Source of the DNA: Virgibacillus dokdonensis
GTDB lineage: Bacteria; Bacillota; Bacilli; Bacillales; Amphibacillaceae
Direction of reading: 5' to 3'
NCBI RefSeq assembly: GCF_900166595.1
Contig: NZ_LT745763.1
Span: forward strand, 288,285-352,284
DNA length: 64,000 nucleotides
The position numbers and the translations under genes are program-made. Below the pieces are notes generated by a model. It saw only the letters and a program-made list of their open reading frames with translations, had not been told where the DNA came from and made no database searches. Below, piece by piece: positions 15,497 through 24,219 of this stretch (position 1 is its first letter; each line of letters begins with the position of its first letter).

Positions 15497-16087
15497 TTAA
15501 TGATAATGCCCTTCCATCTCCATGGCCTCTTCCTGTGTTCGATGTACCGTTCCAAATGGGTGGTTTGGCGGTCCGTAAATGGAATAAAGCTTCAATGGTT
15601 TATCGCCTGTATTTGTTATATTATGCCATGTGCCAGCAGGAACCATAATGGCATAGTCGTCATAGACGTTACGCTGAAAAGTTAGATTATCTTTGGTATT
15701 ACCCATTTGTGTTATTCCTTCACCTTCTTCAATGCGTAAAAACTGGTCTACGTTTGGGTGAACCTCTAATCCAACATCGCCACCTACAGGAATACTCATG
15801 ACGGTAACTTGTAAATGATCTCCCGTCCAAATGGCTGTACGAAATGTTTCATTTTCCTCTGTAGCTTCCTCAATATTTACCACATATGGCTTTCCGCCGT
15901 AGTCTTTCAAGTGTGAACGATCGTCTGTTTGGTAAAAGGGATTTTGATAACTGGGATAGGCATAAGCATAATTTTGATAAGCTAGAGGTGTGCCATCCAT
16001 ATTTGCATGCATAGGTGCATACCTACTATAGTAATTTGGATTGTTCGTATAGTAAGGATAAGGGTATACATACGGATAATAATACAT
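15497..16087 (-). CDS. Cupin-domain protein with a tyrosine-rich N-terminal tail
   Basis: The protein has 196 residues. Residues 1-50 are extremely rich in Tyr, Pro and Asn (MYYYPYVYPYPYYTNNPNYY), a composition seen in some Bacillus spore-coat and crust proteins. Residues about 70-185 form a cupin barrel with a metal-binding set: GGDVGLEVHPNVDQFLRIEEGEG (His and Glu) and MVPAGTWHNITN (second His motif). Cupins of this kind may be sugar isomerases, oxygenases or structural proteins. It is flanked by repeats and appears monocistronic. A spore-surface role is inferred only from composition. Confidence 0.8.
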   Translation of the reverse strand: MYYYPYVYPYPYYTNNPNYYSRYAPMHANMDGTPLAYQNYAYAYPSYQNPFYQTDDRSHLKDYGGKPYVVNIEEATEENETFRTAIWTGDHLQVTVMSIPVGGDVGLEVHPNVDQFLRIEEGEGITQMGNTKDNLTFQRNVYDDYAIMVPAGTWHNITNTGDKPLKLYSIYGPPNHPFGTVHRTQEEAMEMEGHYH

Positions 16088-16155
16088 GTTGTTCCATCCT
16101 TTCTATTCATAATTACCATATCCTATGCAGAAGGGTGGGCGAATGTACATATTTG

Positions 16156-16256
16156 ACACTATAGGAAAGTAAAAATTTTTTAAGCTTTATGGTATAAACG
16201 AAACGACGACGGTTTATCGCCAAAAGGACTGGCGATAGCTAAATTTTTCTAAAAGG
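16156..16256 (+). repeat. Family 1 small dispersed repeat, copy c
   Basis: It begins ACACTATAGGAAAGTAAAA, contains TTTATGGTATAAACG and AACGACGACGG, and ends ACTGGCGATAGCTAAATTTTTCTAAAAGG. The terminal hairpin is degraded compared with copy b. A family 2 element starts directly at its right end, making a composite. Confidence 0.65.
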
Positions 16257-16380
16257 ATAAGAAAGTATGATATTGTTGCTGGGATACCGATTTAACGGAA
16301 TAGCCACGTCCGGCTCCAGCGTCCAGGGACTAGGCGACTTCATGAAATCGTGATAAGTCACCATTCACAAGTTTTGTATC
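16257..16380 (+). repeat. Family 2 GC-richer dispersed repeat, copy A (left part only)
   Basis: ATAAGAAAGTATGATATTG at the left end is followed by AGCCACGTCCGGCTCCAGCG and CTAGGCGACTTCA. These match copies B (27665) and C (51985) up to about AAGTCACCA and then diverge. The right half of the family is missing. The following stretch to 16440 (TGCAGCGGAGGCGATCTGTG...) is of unclear origin. Confidence 0.65.
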
Positions 16381-16445
16381 AATGCAGCGGAGGCGATCTG
16401 TGAAGCACGCAAATCATGCGCTGTTGGAATCTCTTGCTGCATAAA

Positions 16446-16487
16446 AAAGTCGCTATACTACCCCCTTATAGGTAGTATAACGACTTT
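16446..16487 (-). terminator. Terminator of ahpF
   Basis: AAAGTCGCTATACTACC pairs with GGTAGTATAACGACTTT with one unpaired base. On the minus strand the stem runs into a T-rich TTTTTTAT. It lies 16 bases after the ahpF stop. Confidence 0.8.
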
Positions 16488-16502
16488 GTCACAAAGGTAT
16501 AT

Positions 16503-18032
16503 TCAATTACGGATCAAGTAGTCAAATGCGCCTAAAGCAGCAGTTGCGCCTGACCCCATAGAAATGATAATTTGGTTATAAGCACTGTCGGTACAATCTC
16601 CTGCGGCAAACAAGCCGGGAACGTTTGTTTGTCCTTGTTTGTCTACAAGGATTTCACCCATGCGGTTGCGTTCTACAGTGCCTTCAAGCCATTCTGTATT
16701 TGGAACGAGTCCAATTTGTACGAATACACCTTGAAGTTCAATATGTTTTTCTTCTTTTGTTTCACGATCGATATAGGTAATCCCATTTACACTGTCAGTA
16801 CCAGTGATTTCTTTTGTTTGGGCATTTTTAATGACTGTTACGTTTGGTAAGCTGTACAAGCGTTTTTGTAGCACTTCGTCAGCTTTTAGTTCTGGCGCGA
16901 ATTCAAGTACCGTGACATGCTTCACAATTCCAGCGAGGTCGATAGCTGCTTCAATTCCAGAATTACCTCCGCCGATAACAGCGACATCTTTTCCTTCGAA
17001 TAATGGACCGTCACAGTGTGGACAATATGCTACACCGTTGTTTTTAAATTCTTGTTCGCCAGGAACGCCGATGTTTCGCCAACGAGCGCCTGTAGAAATG
17101 ATGACACTTTTACTTTTTAGTACAGCGCCATTTTCCAGTTCAAGCTCAAACATATCTTTCTTTTCGAGGTTTTTGGCGCGTTGAGAGTTCATGACATCAA
17201 TGTTGTAATCATTGACATGTTCTTCTAGGTTAGCAACTAGCTTGGGCCCTTCTGTGCGCTTGACGCTAATAAAGTTTTCGATACTAAGTGTATCTTGAAC
17301 TTGACCGCCAAAGCGTTCAGCAACGATACCAGTGCGGATTCCTTTACGAGCAGCATATATAGCTGAGCTAGCACCTGCTGGACCACCGCCGACGACAAGA
17401 ACGTCAAAGGGCTCTTTTTCAGAAAGCTCAGAGGCATCTACACCATGTCCGATTTTTTCTAGTAACTCTTCAAGGGTGATTCGCCCACCATTAAAGAATT
17501 CTCCATTTAAATAGACAGCCGGAACTGCCATAATGTTCTTGCTTTCTACTTCGTCTTTAAACGCTGCACCGTCAATCATCGTATGCGAAATATTTGGGTT
17601 GAGTACGCTCATCATATTTAACGCTTGAACCACGTCAGGACAGTTGTTACAGCTTAGACTAACATATGTTTCAAAGTGATATTCTTCTGTAATGCTTTTA
17701 ATTTGGTCAATCATTTTTTGATCTAATTTTGGCGGTCTGCCACTCACCTGTAAGAGAGCTAAGACGAGTGAATTAAATTCATGCCCAAGTGGAAGACCAG
17801 CAAACGCAATGCCTGAATCCTCCCCGACACGATTAATACTAAAGCTTGGTGTTTTCGCTAGCTTTGTATGTTCAACTGTTATTTTATTGGACATATTAGC
17901 TAGCTCATCCGTAAGAGCTAGCATGTCCTTTGATATTTTATCGTCTCCAGTGCTTACTTTAAGCACTAGGTCGTTTTCTAATAGTTCAAGATATTGTTGT
18001 AATTGTGACTTGATCTCTGGGTCTAGTACCAT
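16503..18032 (-). CDS. ahpF: Alkyl hydroperoxide reductase subunit F
   Basis: This 509-residue flavoprotein passes electrons from NAD(P)H to AhpC. The N-terminal thioredoxin-fold domain holds the redox pair CNNCPDV (Cys128, Cys131). The thioredoxin-reductase-like part shows the FAD motif VLVVGGGPAGASSA (about 212-225), the second redox pair CPHC (Cys337, Cys340), the NAD(P)-binding motif VIGGGNSGIEAA, and the C-terminal FAD motif LFAAGDCTD. The length is typical. It lies 12 bases after ahpC and is presumably in the same PerR-controlled transcript. Confidence 0.96.
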   Translation of the reverse strand: MVLDPEIKSQLQQYLELLENDLVLKVSTGDDKISKDMLALTDELANMSNKITVEHTKLAKTPSFSINRVGEDSGIAFAGLPLGHEFNSLVLALLQVSGRPPKLDQKMIDQIKSITEEYHFETYVSLSCNNCPDVVQALNMMSVLNPNISHTMIDGAAFKDEVESKNIMAVPAVYLNGEFFNGGRITLEELLEKIGHGVDASELSEKEPFDVLVVGGGPAGASSAIYAARKGIRTGIVAERFGGQVQDTLSIENFISVKRTEGPKLVANLEEHVNDYNIDVMNSQRAKNLEKKDMFELELENGAVLKSKSVIISTGARWRNIGVPGEQEFKNNGVAYCPHCDGPLFEGKDVAVIGGGNSGIEAAIDLAGIVKHVTVLEFAPELKADEVLQKRLYSLPNVTVIKNAQTKEITGTDSVNGITYIDRETKEEKHIELQGVFVQIGLVPNTEWLEGTVERNRMGEILVDKQGQTNVPGLFAAGDCTDSAYNQIIISMGSGATAALGAFDYLIRN

Positions 18033-18044
18033 TTATAGCACTCC

Positions 18045-18608
18045 TTAGATTTTACCTACTAGGTCAAGGCTTGGTTTAAGTGTTTCTTCGCCTTCTTTCC
18101 ATTTTGCAGGACATACTTCACCTGGATTGTTACGTACATATTGTGCAGCTTTGATTTTATCAGCTAATGAGCTAGCATCACGGCCGATACCATCCGCATT
18201 GATTTCTACAGTTTGGATAACGCCATCTGGATCAATGATGAATGTTCCACGATCAGCAAGACCAGATTCTTCATTTAACACATCAAACATACGAGTAAGT
18301 GTTTGTGCAGGATCGCCAATCATTCCGTATTCAATTTTATTAATTTTATCAGACGCATCGTGCCAACCTTTGTGTACGAAGTGTGTGTCTGTAGAGCAAG
18401 AATACACTTCAGCACCTAATTTTTTCAAATTTTCATATTCGTTTTGTAAATCTTCTAGTTCTGTTGGGCATACGAATGAGAAGTCTGCTGGGTAAAAGCA
18501 AAGCACTGTCCATTGCCCTTTGAAATTTTCCTCTGTAACATCGATAAATTCACCTTGCTTAAAGGCTTTTGCAGAGAATGGTTGTACTTCGGTTCCTATT
18601 AAAGACAT
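18045..18608 (-). CDS. ahpC: Alkyl hydroperoxide reductase subunit C (2-Cys peroxiredoxin)
   Basis: This 187-residue cytosolic peroxiredoxin reduces hydrogen peroxide, organic peroxides and peroxynitrite. The peroxidatic Cys47 lies in DFSFVCPTE and the resolving Cys166 in [11 protein letters not shown]. The C-terminal extension is that of the AhpC/Prx1 group. AhpF regenerates it. A sigma-A promoter and a PerR-like box are visible upstream, consistent with peroxide induction as in B. subtilis. Confidence 0.97.
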   Translation of the reverse strand: MSLIGTEVQPFSAKAFKQGEFIDVTEENFKGQWTVLCFYPADFSFVCPTELEDLQNEYENLKKLGAEVYSCSTDTHFVHKGWHDASDKINKIEYGMIGDPAQTLTRMFDVLNEESGLADRGTFIIDPDGVIQTVEINADGIGRDASSLADKIKAAQYVRNNPGEVCPAKWKEGEETLKPSLDLVGKI

Positions 18609-18664
18609 AATTATCTTCCTCCTAGAAGTATTTTGATGTATGAGCTAAAAAGCAAAAGCTTTAG

Positions 18665-18718
18665 CTATAATAATTCTAATTACACATCTATTATTAATTA
18701 GTAGTTGTTTTTTGTCAA
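18665..18718 (-). promoter_or_regulatory. ahpC promoter with PerR-like box
   Basis: On the minus strand TTGACA (18713-18718) is followed after 17 bases by AATAAT (18690-18695). Just downstream, 18665-18679 reads CTATAATAATTCTAA on the plus strand, matching the PerR box TTATAATNATTATAA at 12 of 14 fixed positions. PerR bound there would cover the transcription start and repress ahpCF until peroxide oxidises it. Confidence 0.65.
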
Positions 18719-18960
18719 GCATTTACCTTTTTTACTGAAAATGACTGTGTTTGCTAGGTAAGCTGTGGTTACATCCATACATAAATTAAGTAATAAATGT
18801 ATGAAAAAGTAATTGAAAATGATACTCAATGATGATGGAAAATGTAGGATAGTTATAAAGAGATGTTATATTTTTAGCGCAAATGAAACGTTTATTTTAG
18901 AAATTTGTAAAGTCGCTGAAGTTCAAAATTATCCACGAGTCGCTACACCTTAAACCAATA

Positions 18961-18997
18961 AAAAAACAGTAGCGTTTTATAATTGCTACTGTTTTTT
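18961..18997 (-). terminator. Terminator of the AGCS symporter gene
   Basis: AACAGTAGC pairs with GCTACTGTT. T-runs stand on both strands, so it may act in both directions; on the minus strand it ends the symporter transcript. The rest of 18719-18960 holds nothing recognisable beyond a weak Fur-like sequence. Confidence 0.75.
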
Positions 18998-19113
18998 GGT
19001 TGGGCTTGCCGCACGACGTCGGCATACCCTGTTTTAGTGGCATGATTCCTAAATCTTTCGTTGATGCTTTCTACTCGCTGTGTTGCTAAAGGGGCGCCCC
19101 GAGCCTTTGTCCA
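18990..19113 (+). repeat. Family 2 dispersed repeat, copy D (right half only)
   Basis: GGGCTTGCCGCACGACGTCGGCAT, CATGATTCCTAAA, TCGTTGATGCTTTCTACTCGC, GTTGCTAAAGGGGCGCCCCG and AGCCTTTGT follow the right half of copies B and C with scattered changes. Its right end touches the stop codon of the AGCS symporter (19116). Confidence 0.65.
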
Positions 19114-19115
19114 CG

Positions 19116-20597
19116 CTAAGGCACTTTTTTAAAAGTAGAAGGGGGTGGATGCTCATCTTCATAAAATAGATGTACAGTTGGGTCGATTTTCCCAATTCCT
19201 AAATACCTTGCCTTATAGTCGTGGAGCAAGGTAAAGAATTTTTTGCTTAAGATTAAAATCACCGTAACATTGATAAACGTAGGAATAGCAGAAGCTATAT
19301 CGGCAAAATACCAGACCGTTTGACCTGTTAAACCATAGCTTACGGCGTAGATGACTAAAGCCGTTCCTGGTATAGGGTAAAACCAATTGTAAAACGTCAA
19401 CACACCTCTTTTAAAAGCGCGCTTTTGATTTCGTAATAGGTGGCGCAGTAGCACTTCATAATATACGAACCAACCTGTTAAGGTTGTTAATCCAAATAAG
19501 AAGATCGAAATGGTGATGACAACTCTTCCAGTGTCGCCTATTCCCATTTCAAATGCCGATAATGTTAATGCAGCACCTGACATGCCGGAAGACCATTTAC
19601 CTGTAATAATGATGACAAAAGCAGTGAGGGAACAAACCACAATCGTATCAACCAATACTTCAAACGCGCCCCAAAGCCCTTGTTTAACGGGATGATTTAC
19701 TTTAGCAGTTGAATGAACCATCGGGGAAGTCCCCCAACCAGCTTCATTACTATAGACGGATCTTGCCATCCCCATACTAATTGCTTGTGTTACTGCTGCG
19801 CCAGTAAACCCGCCTACAGCGGCTGTCCCACCAAACGCGCTTTGAAATATAATGGAAAACACGTCGCCAATTTGGGTGACATGGCTCAAAATAATATACA
19901 AACCAGACAGAATGTAAAATAACACCATAATGGGAACTAATTTTGCTGCAAACTTCCCAATATGCTTTAAACCACCATAGATGACGTAATATGTAATTAC
20001 CATAAGTGTTAAGGAGACAGGGATCATGCCAATATCAAATGTAGAACTTACTGCTTCGGAGATCGTGTAGTTTTGCAGTGTAAAAAAGAAGGTGCCAAAA
20101 ATACCGCAACCAAACAGAATGGCAGGGATCATCCAGTAGCGGAAATTCTTCTCTTCTCCAAGTCCTTTTTCCATATAATAGGTTGGACCGCCATACGGTT
20201 CGCCGTTTTCATCTGTGCTGCGATAATGAACAGACAAGGTTACTTCAACGGTTTTTATAATCATACCAAATAGGGCACAAATCCAAAGCCAAAATACAGC
20301 ACCTGGCCCGCCAACGGCAATTGCAGTGGAGGCTCCGCCAATATTGGCAACACCAACAGAACCGCCAATAGCTGTACTAACAGCTTCAAAGGAGGAAATA
20401 ATCCCTTTGGAGGACGTATCATCATTAGTGGCCTTCTTTTTAAAGATACTTAGCAATGTTTTTTTAAGAATATGTGGCAAATAAAGAAATTGAAAAAATT
20501 TACTCCGAACGGAAAAATACACGCCCGTAAAGAGAATAGCAATAAGAAGAGGCAGTCCCCAAAGAAACTCTGAAATAGATTGCAGAATAACTTGCAT
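19116..20597 (-). CDS. Sodium:alanine/glycine symporter, AGCS family
   Basis: This 493-residue membrane protein has about 10-11 segments. It shows AGCS motifs: SSFEAVSTAIGGSVGVANIGG, GGPGAVFWLWICALFGMIIKTVEVTL, NGEPYGGPTYYMEKGLG and MARSVYSNEAGWGTSPMVHSTA. It should import alanine, glycine or a related amino acid with Na+. I chose ATG 20597 because AAAGGAG lies 7 bases upstream; an earlier in-frame ATG overlaps that site. The stop codon lies directly at the end of a family 2 repeat copy, so the last residues may have been altered by that insertion. Confidence 0.92.
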   Translation of the reverse strand: MQVILQSISEFLWGLPLLIAILFTGVYFSVRSKFFQFLYLPHILKKTLLSIFKKKATNDDTSSKGIISSFEAVSTAIGGSVGVANIGGASTAIAVGGPGAVFWLWICALFGMIIKTVEVTLSVHYRSTDENGEPYGGPTYYMEKGLGEEKNFRYWMIPAILFGCGIFGTFFFTLQNYTISEAVSSTFDIGMIPVSLTLMVITYYVIYGGLKHIGKFAAKLVPIMVLFYILSGLYIILSHVTQIGDVFSIIFQSAFGGTAAVGGFTGAAVTQAISMGMARSVYSNEAGWGTSPMVHSTAKVNHPVKQGLWGAFEVLVDTIVVCSLTAFVIIITGKWSSGMSGAALTLSAFEMGIGDTGRVVITISIFLFGLTTLTGWFVYYEVLLRHLLRNQKRAFKRGVLTFYNWFYPIPGTALVIYAVSYGLTGQTVWYFADIASAIPTFINVTVILILSKKFFTLLHDYKARYLGIGKIDPTVHLFYEDEHPPPSTFKKVP

Positions 20598-20781
20598 ACG
20601 TTTGCTCCTTTTCATTTTTTGCTTAAGTAGAGATAAAAGTTAAAGTTGTTAATTTTTTAATAATAACAAAAATTACCTTGATATTCAAATTGGTTTAACA
20701 CCCAAAAGTGTTTGATGTTCCAAAAACAACAATATGGTGCAGTAGCATCATCTTTTTACAAGAGAGGCTCAAATTTACTGG

Positions 20782-20807
20782 TGGCAGCGATCTTAAAATT
20801 GCTGCCA
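20782..20807. promoter_or_regulatory. Inverted repeat between the AGCS gene and rocB
   Basis: TGGCAGC and GCTGCCA are separated by 12 bases, about 70 bases before the rocB start, in an AT-rich divergent region. No T-run follows on either strand, so an operator or leader hairpin is more likely than a terminator. Confidence 0.35.
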
Positions 20808-20873
20808 AAAAGATATAAAAAATTGTTATCATAATAGTGTTACTTTTTGTACAATAGTGTTAAGGAGGTTGAT

Positions 20874-22526
20874 ATGATGTTACATTCCAGAGAGGAAATA
20901 TTGCATATAACCAAACAATTAGTACACATGGAAAGCGTGGTAAATACAGATGGGGAAAAAACGATAGCATCTTCATTGTATTCCATTATTTCCAATTATC
21001 CCTATTTCAGAGGGCATGCTGATCAAGTGCTTTTACAGCCGACAGCAAATGATCATATGGAAAGATATAATGTGCTTGCGTTCGTAAAAGGGACAAAAGG
21101 AAACAGTAATCGAACGGTCATTCTTATGGGACATATGGATACGGTTGACACATTTGATTTTCAACATTTACAGCATGTAGCTTGTTCTCCAGAGGAGTTG
21201 ATGGAACATCTAAAAGGGGAGCAATTGCCTTCTACGGTAAAAGCAGACTTAGAATCAGGGGATTGGTTGTTTGGTCGTGGAGCTTTAGATATGAAAAGCG
21301 GTCTTGCTAGTCATTTATATTTGTTGAAATATTATGCCAACCATCCCGAGGAACTGAAGGGGAATTTGCTATTTTTAGCAGCTTGCGATGAAGAAGATAG
21401 TTCACATGGTATTTTATCGGCGATACCGCTATTAAAATCATGGAAAAGGGAAAAAGGTTTTGAATATGTAGCTGCCATTAATTCTGACTTTGTTGCTCCA
21501 GCATTTGCAGGAGATGAAAATCGCTACATATATAAAGGTACAGTAGGGAAATTGCTTCCGACATTTCTTGTTCAAGGAGCAGAAACACATGTTGGCTCGT
21601 GCTTCGAAGGGTTTGATCCGAATTTTATAGCAGCTGAGTTAACAAATCAAATCAATTATAACCCACATCTTTGTGATGATGCACATGGAGAAGTGACGCA
21701 TCCACCTGTTTCTTTAAAGCAAACCGATTTGAAGCCAGCTTATACAACACAAACTGCTTTGGCGGCTTACGTATACTATAATTTTTTTACCCATTCCTGG
21801 TCGCCGGCAGAAGTTCTGGAAACATTGAAAGGGGAGGCTTACATTGCTTTTGAGCGGGCTATTGAAAAATTGCAACAGCGCTATCAGCAATTTGGTCAGC
21901 TTCGAGGAAAATCGCCTGCACCGCTTGGATGGAAGCCAAGAGTACTAACGTATGAAGAAATGGAAAATAGGTTAAAAAAGGAGCATGGTGAGCCTTTTAT
22001 ACAGCATATCCAAGCGTTTAAAGATTTTCTTTTGCAACAAGAAAATCTGGATACCCGTTTATTTTCTGTTTATATCGTGGAAGAGGCTTGGAAATGGATG
22101 ACAGATAAAACACCAGCAATTATTTTATTTTATGCTTCTCTTTACTCACCAAGAGTGGACTTATCGGAGGACAATGAAAAAGAAGCGACACTCATCAAAG
22201 CTTTGGAGAAGGCGGTCACCGAATTACAACCAAACTATTCGCATCCTTTAGTAACAAGAAATTTTTTTCCACATATTTCAGATATGAGCTTTGTGGCGAT
22301 TAGAGATTCACAAGCAGATATTCAAGCTGTTATCCAGAACAGCCCAAGTTGGGGTAGCAAACATTTTGTCCCTTATGAGGATATACGGGAATTAAATATA
22401 CCTGTAATCAACATCGGCCCGTACGGTATGGATGCGCATAAGCGTTTGGAACGAGTAGAGATGACATATTCTTTTGAAATCGTGCCAAACTTAACAAAGC
22501 GTGTGATTGAATTATTGGGAATGTGA
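20874..22526 (+). CDS. rocB: RocB-like M20 family peptidase (arginine degradation locus protein)
   Basis: The protein has about 550 residues and an M20 metallopeptidase core: LMGHMDTVDTFDF with the first metal His and Asp (about 90-100), GRGALDMKSGLASHLYLL, and AACDEEDSSHG with the Glu pair. The overall pattern and length match B. subtilis RocB, which is encoded with arginine-catabolism genes but has no proven reaction. AAGGAGG ends at 20868, so the start is ATG 20874 or the adjacent ATG 20877. It is divergent from an amino-acid symporter, in keeping with amino-acid use. No other roc gene is in the window. Confidence 0.9.
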   Translation: MMLHSREEILHITKQLVHMESVVNTDGEKTIASSLYSIISNYPYFRGHADQVLLQPTANDHMERYNVLAFVKGTKGNSNRTVILMGHMDTVDTFDFQHLQHVACSPEELMEHLKGEQLPSTVKADLESGDWLFGRGALDMKSGLASHLYLLKYYANHPEELKGNLLFLAACDEEDSSHGILSAIPLLKSWKREKGFEYVAAINSDFVAPAFAGDENRYIYKGTVGKLLPTFLVQGAETHVGSCFEGFDPNFIAAELTNQINYNPHLCDDAHGEVTHPPVSLKQTDLKPAYTTQTALAAYVYYNFFTHSWSPAEVLETLKGEAYIAFERAIEKLQQRYQQFGQLRGKSPAPLGWKPRVLTYEEMENRLKKEHGEPFIQHIQAFKDFLLQQENLDTRLFSVYIVEEAWKWMTDKTPAIILFYASLYSPRVDLSEDNEKEATLIKALEKAVTELQPNYSHPLVTRNFFPHISDMSFVAIRDSQADIQAVIQNSPSWGSKHFVPYEDIRELNIPVINIGPYGMDAHKRLERVEMTYSFEIVPNLTKRVIELLGM

Positions 22527-22535
22527 CGTAGAAAA

Positions 22536-22560
22536 ACTACCTGCTGAGAAGCAGGTAGTG
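22536..22560 (-). terminator. Terminator between rocB and the alcohol dehydrogenase gene
   Basis: ACTACCTGCT (22536-22545), loop GAGA, AGCAGGTAGT (22550-22559): a perfect 10-bp stem. The T-run is on the minus strand, so it mainly serves the alcohol dehydrogenase gene; rocB may use it weakly. Confidence 0.8.
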
Positions 22561-22612
22561 GGAGTTAGTTTGTATTTGTTTCATATTTTTAAAAATTTTT
22601 TTAAAATGCTAC

Positions 22613-23767
22613 TTACATCGCTTTGCGAATGATTGCTTGAACTTCTTCTAATTTTGGCTTTCTAGGGTTGGTTGCAGCCGTAGCGTCCTTCATAGCGTTT
22701 TCTGCTAGGGTAGGGATGTCTTCTTCTTTTGCACCAAGTTCTTTAAAGCCAGATGGAATATTTAAGTCTCTCGATAAACGCTCAATGGCAGCAATTGCTT
22801 TTTCAGCTGCTTCACGTTTGCTTAATCCGTCTACATTTTCACCTAAATAGGCTGCCATTTTAGCAAAACGATCTTCGCGACCTACAAGGTTGTAATGGCA
22901 CACATGTGGTAAAAGGATGGCGTTACATACACCGTGTGGCAAGTTATAGAACCCGCCCATTTGGTGAGCAATTGCATGCACATACCCTAACGAAGCGTTG
23001 TTAAATGCCATGCCGGCTAAGAATTGTGCGTAAACCATTTTTTCACGTGCTTCGATATCTTGTCCATTGGCAAATGCTCGTGGTAAATATTCAGGAATAA
23101 GTTCAAATACTTTTTCAGCAGCTGAATCTGTCATTGGAGTTGCCGCTGTTGATACGTAAGCTTCTACAGCATGAGTTAAAGCGTCTAATCCTGTAGCAGC
23201 AGTTAGTGCTGGTGGTAGACCAACCATTAAATCTGGATCGTTAATGGATACTAAAGGCGTTACATGCTTATCAATAATAGCCATTTTTACATGACGCTTT
23301 ACATCAGTTATTATTGTAAACTTCGTCATTTCACTTGCTGTTCCAGCTGTTGTGTTAATGGCGATTAATGGAACTAATGGGTTCTCTGATTTATCTACAC
23401 CCTCATAATCGTGGATCGTTCCACCGTTAGATACAACAAGTCCAATACCTTTAGCGGCGTCATGTGAAGATCCTCCTCCTAATGATACAAGAGAGTCACA
23501 ATTGGCAGCTTTATATGCTTCTACACCATCTGCTACGTTTTTGTCTGTAGGGTTTGGCTCAGCTTTTGGATAAACTTCTACTTCTAGCCCAGCTTCTTTA
23601 ATGATGTTCGCAATTTTGTCTGCGATACCTAATTTAAATAGTCCCTCATCTGTTACTAATAAGGCTTTCTTCGCATTTACATCTTTTAAACGGGAACCAG
23701 TTTCTTGAATGCTTCCTGAACCAAATAAGTTAATGGAAGGCATTGAAAATTGACTTTGCGCTGTCAT
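22613..23767 (-). CDS. Iron-containing alcohol dehydrogenase, methanol-dehydrogenase type
   Basis: This 384-residue NAD-dependent enzyme is very similar, as I recall it, to Bacillus methanolicus Mdh: SMPSINLFGSGSIQE, PKAEPNPTDKNVADG, LGGGSSHDAAKGIGL (NAD motif), INTTAGTASEMTKFTIITD and the metal ligands around GLDALTHAVEAYVS, YVHAIAHQMGG and NLPHGVCNAILLPHV. It oxidises short alcohols to aldehydes, or the reverse. I chose ATG 23767 because AAGGAG ends 9 bases before it; the ATG at 23776 abuts that site. Homology does not prove methanol as the substrate; ethanol or propanediol are likely too. Confidence 0.92.
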   Translation of the reverse strand: MTAQSQFSMPSINLFGSGSIQETGSRLKDVNAKKALLVTDEGLFKLGIADKIANIIKEAGLEVEVYPKAEPNPTDKNVADGVEAYKAANCDSLVSLGGGSSHDAAKGIGLVVSNGGTIHDYEGVDKSENPLVPLIAINTTAGTASEMTKFTIITDVKRHVKMAIIDKHVTPLVSINDPDLMVGLPPALTAATGLDALTHAVEAYVSTAATPMTDSAAEKVFELIPEYLPRAFANGQDIEAREKMVYAQFLAGMAFNNASLGYVHAIAHQMGGFYNLPHGVCNAILLPHVCHYNLVGREDRFAKMAAYLGENVDGLSKREAAEKAIAAIERLSRDLNIPSGFKELGAKEEDIPTLAENAMKDATAATNPRKPKLEEVQAIIRKAM

Positions 23768-23815
23768 GTTCTTCATCTCCTTATTGAAACTATTTTTGTA
23801 ATTAGCAGAAAAGTC

Positions 23816-23880
23816 CTATATATAATCTGCTATATATTTCCTCTTCTCCTTCAATATAGCATAATGGAAATAATATTCAA
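23816..23880 (-). promoter_or_regulatory. Putative promoter of the alcohol dehydrogenase gene
   Basis: On the minus strand TTGAAT (23875-23880), 16 bases, TATATT (23853-23858). Downstream, ATATATA-N5-TATATAT around 23819-23837 is an AT-rich inverted repeat that could be an operator. Confidence 0.45.
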
Positions 23881-24219
23881 CAAAAAAGATCAAAAAACGA
23901 CAAATATCCACAAAATTATTACATATGTGAATATATGAAGGTAAAAACACCCGTATACTCCTAATTGCTCGTAATTTCACAAGTGAATGTTATTTTTTCA
24001 CAAATAATAAAATAAAATAAATTTATTTAAAGGGGGAAGGTCGCTTTAGGCTACGGTATTTTATTGTAGGAAAATTGTCTTGCATGGAGGAAATTAGCAT
24101 TATATTAATAAGCAACATATAGATATATTATCCAATATGTTTTGAAGCCATCTTCAATAGATGAATATCAAGTTTAGAAAGCCATGAGACAATGCCCCAC
24201 GGCTTAAAACTTTAACACC
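23881..24219. other. Intergenic region without recognised features
   Basis: AT-rich sequence between two minus-strand genes. An isolated GGAGGAAATTAGC (about 24086) has no usable frame behind it. No convincing terminator for the GH1 gene was seen immediately after its stop. Confidence 0.4.

Noticed and set aside
18810..18830. Fur-like sequence TGAAAATGATACTCA
   Set aside because: Several mismatches to the Fur consensus and no adjacent gene start.
20782..20807. Inverted repeat before rocB as a sigma-54 (-24/-12) promoter, as for B. subtilis roc genes
   Set aside because: The GG and GC elements do not have the required 10-base spacing.
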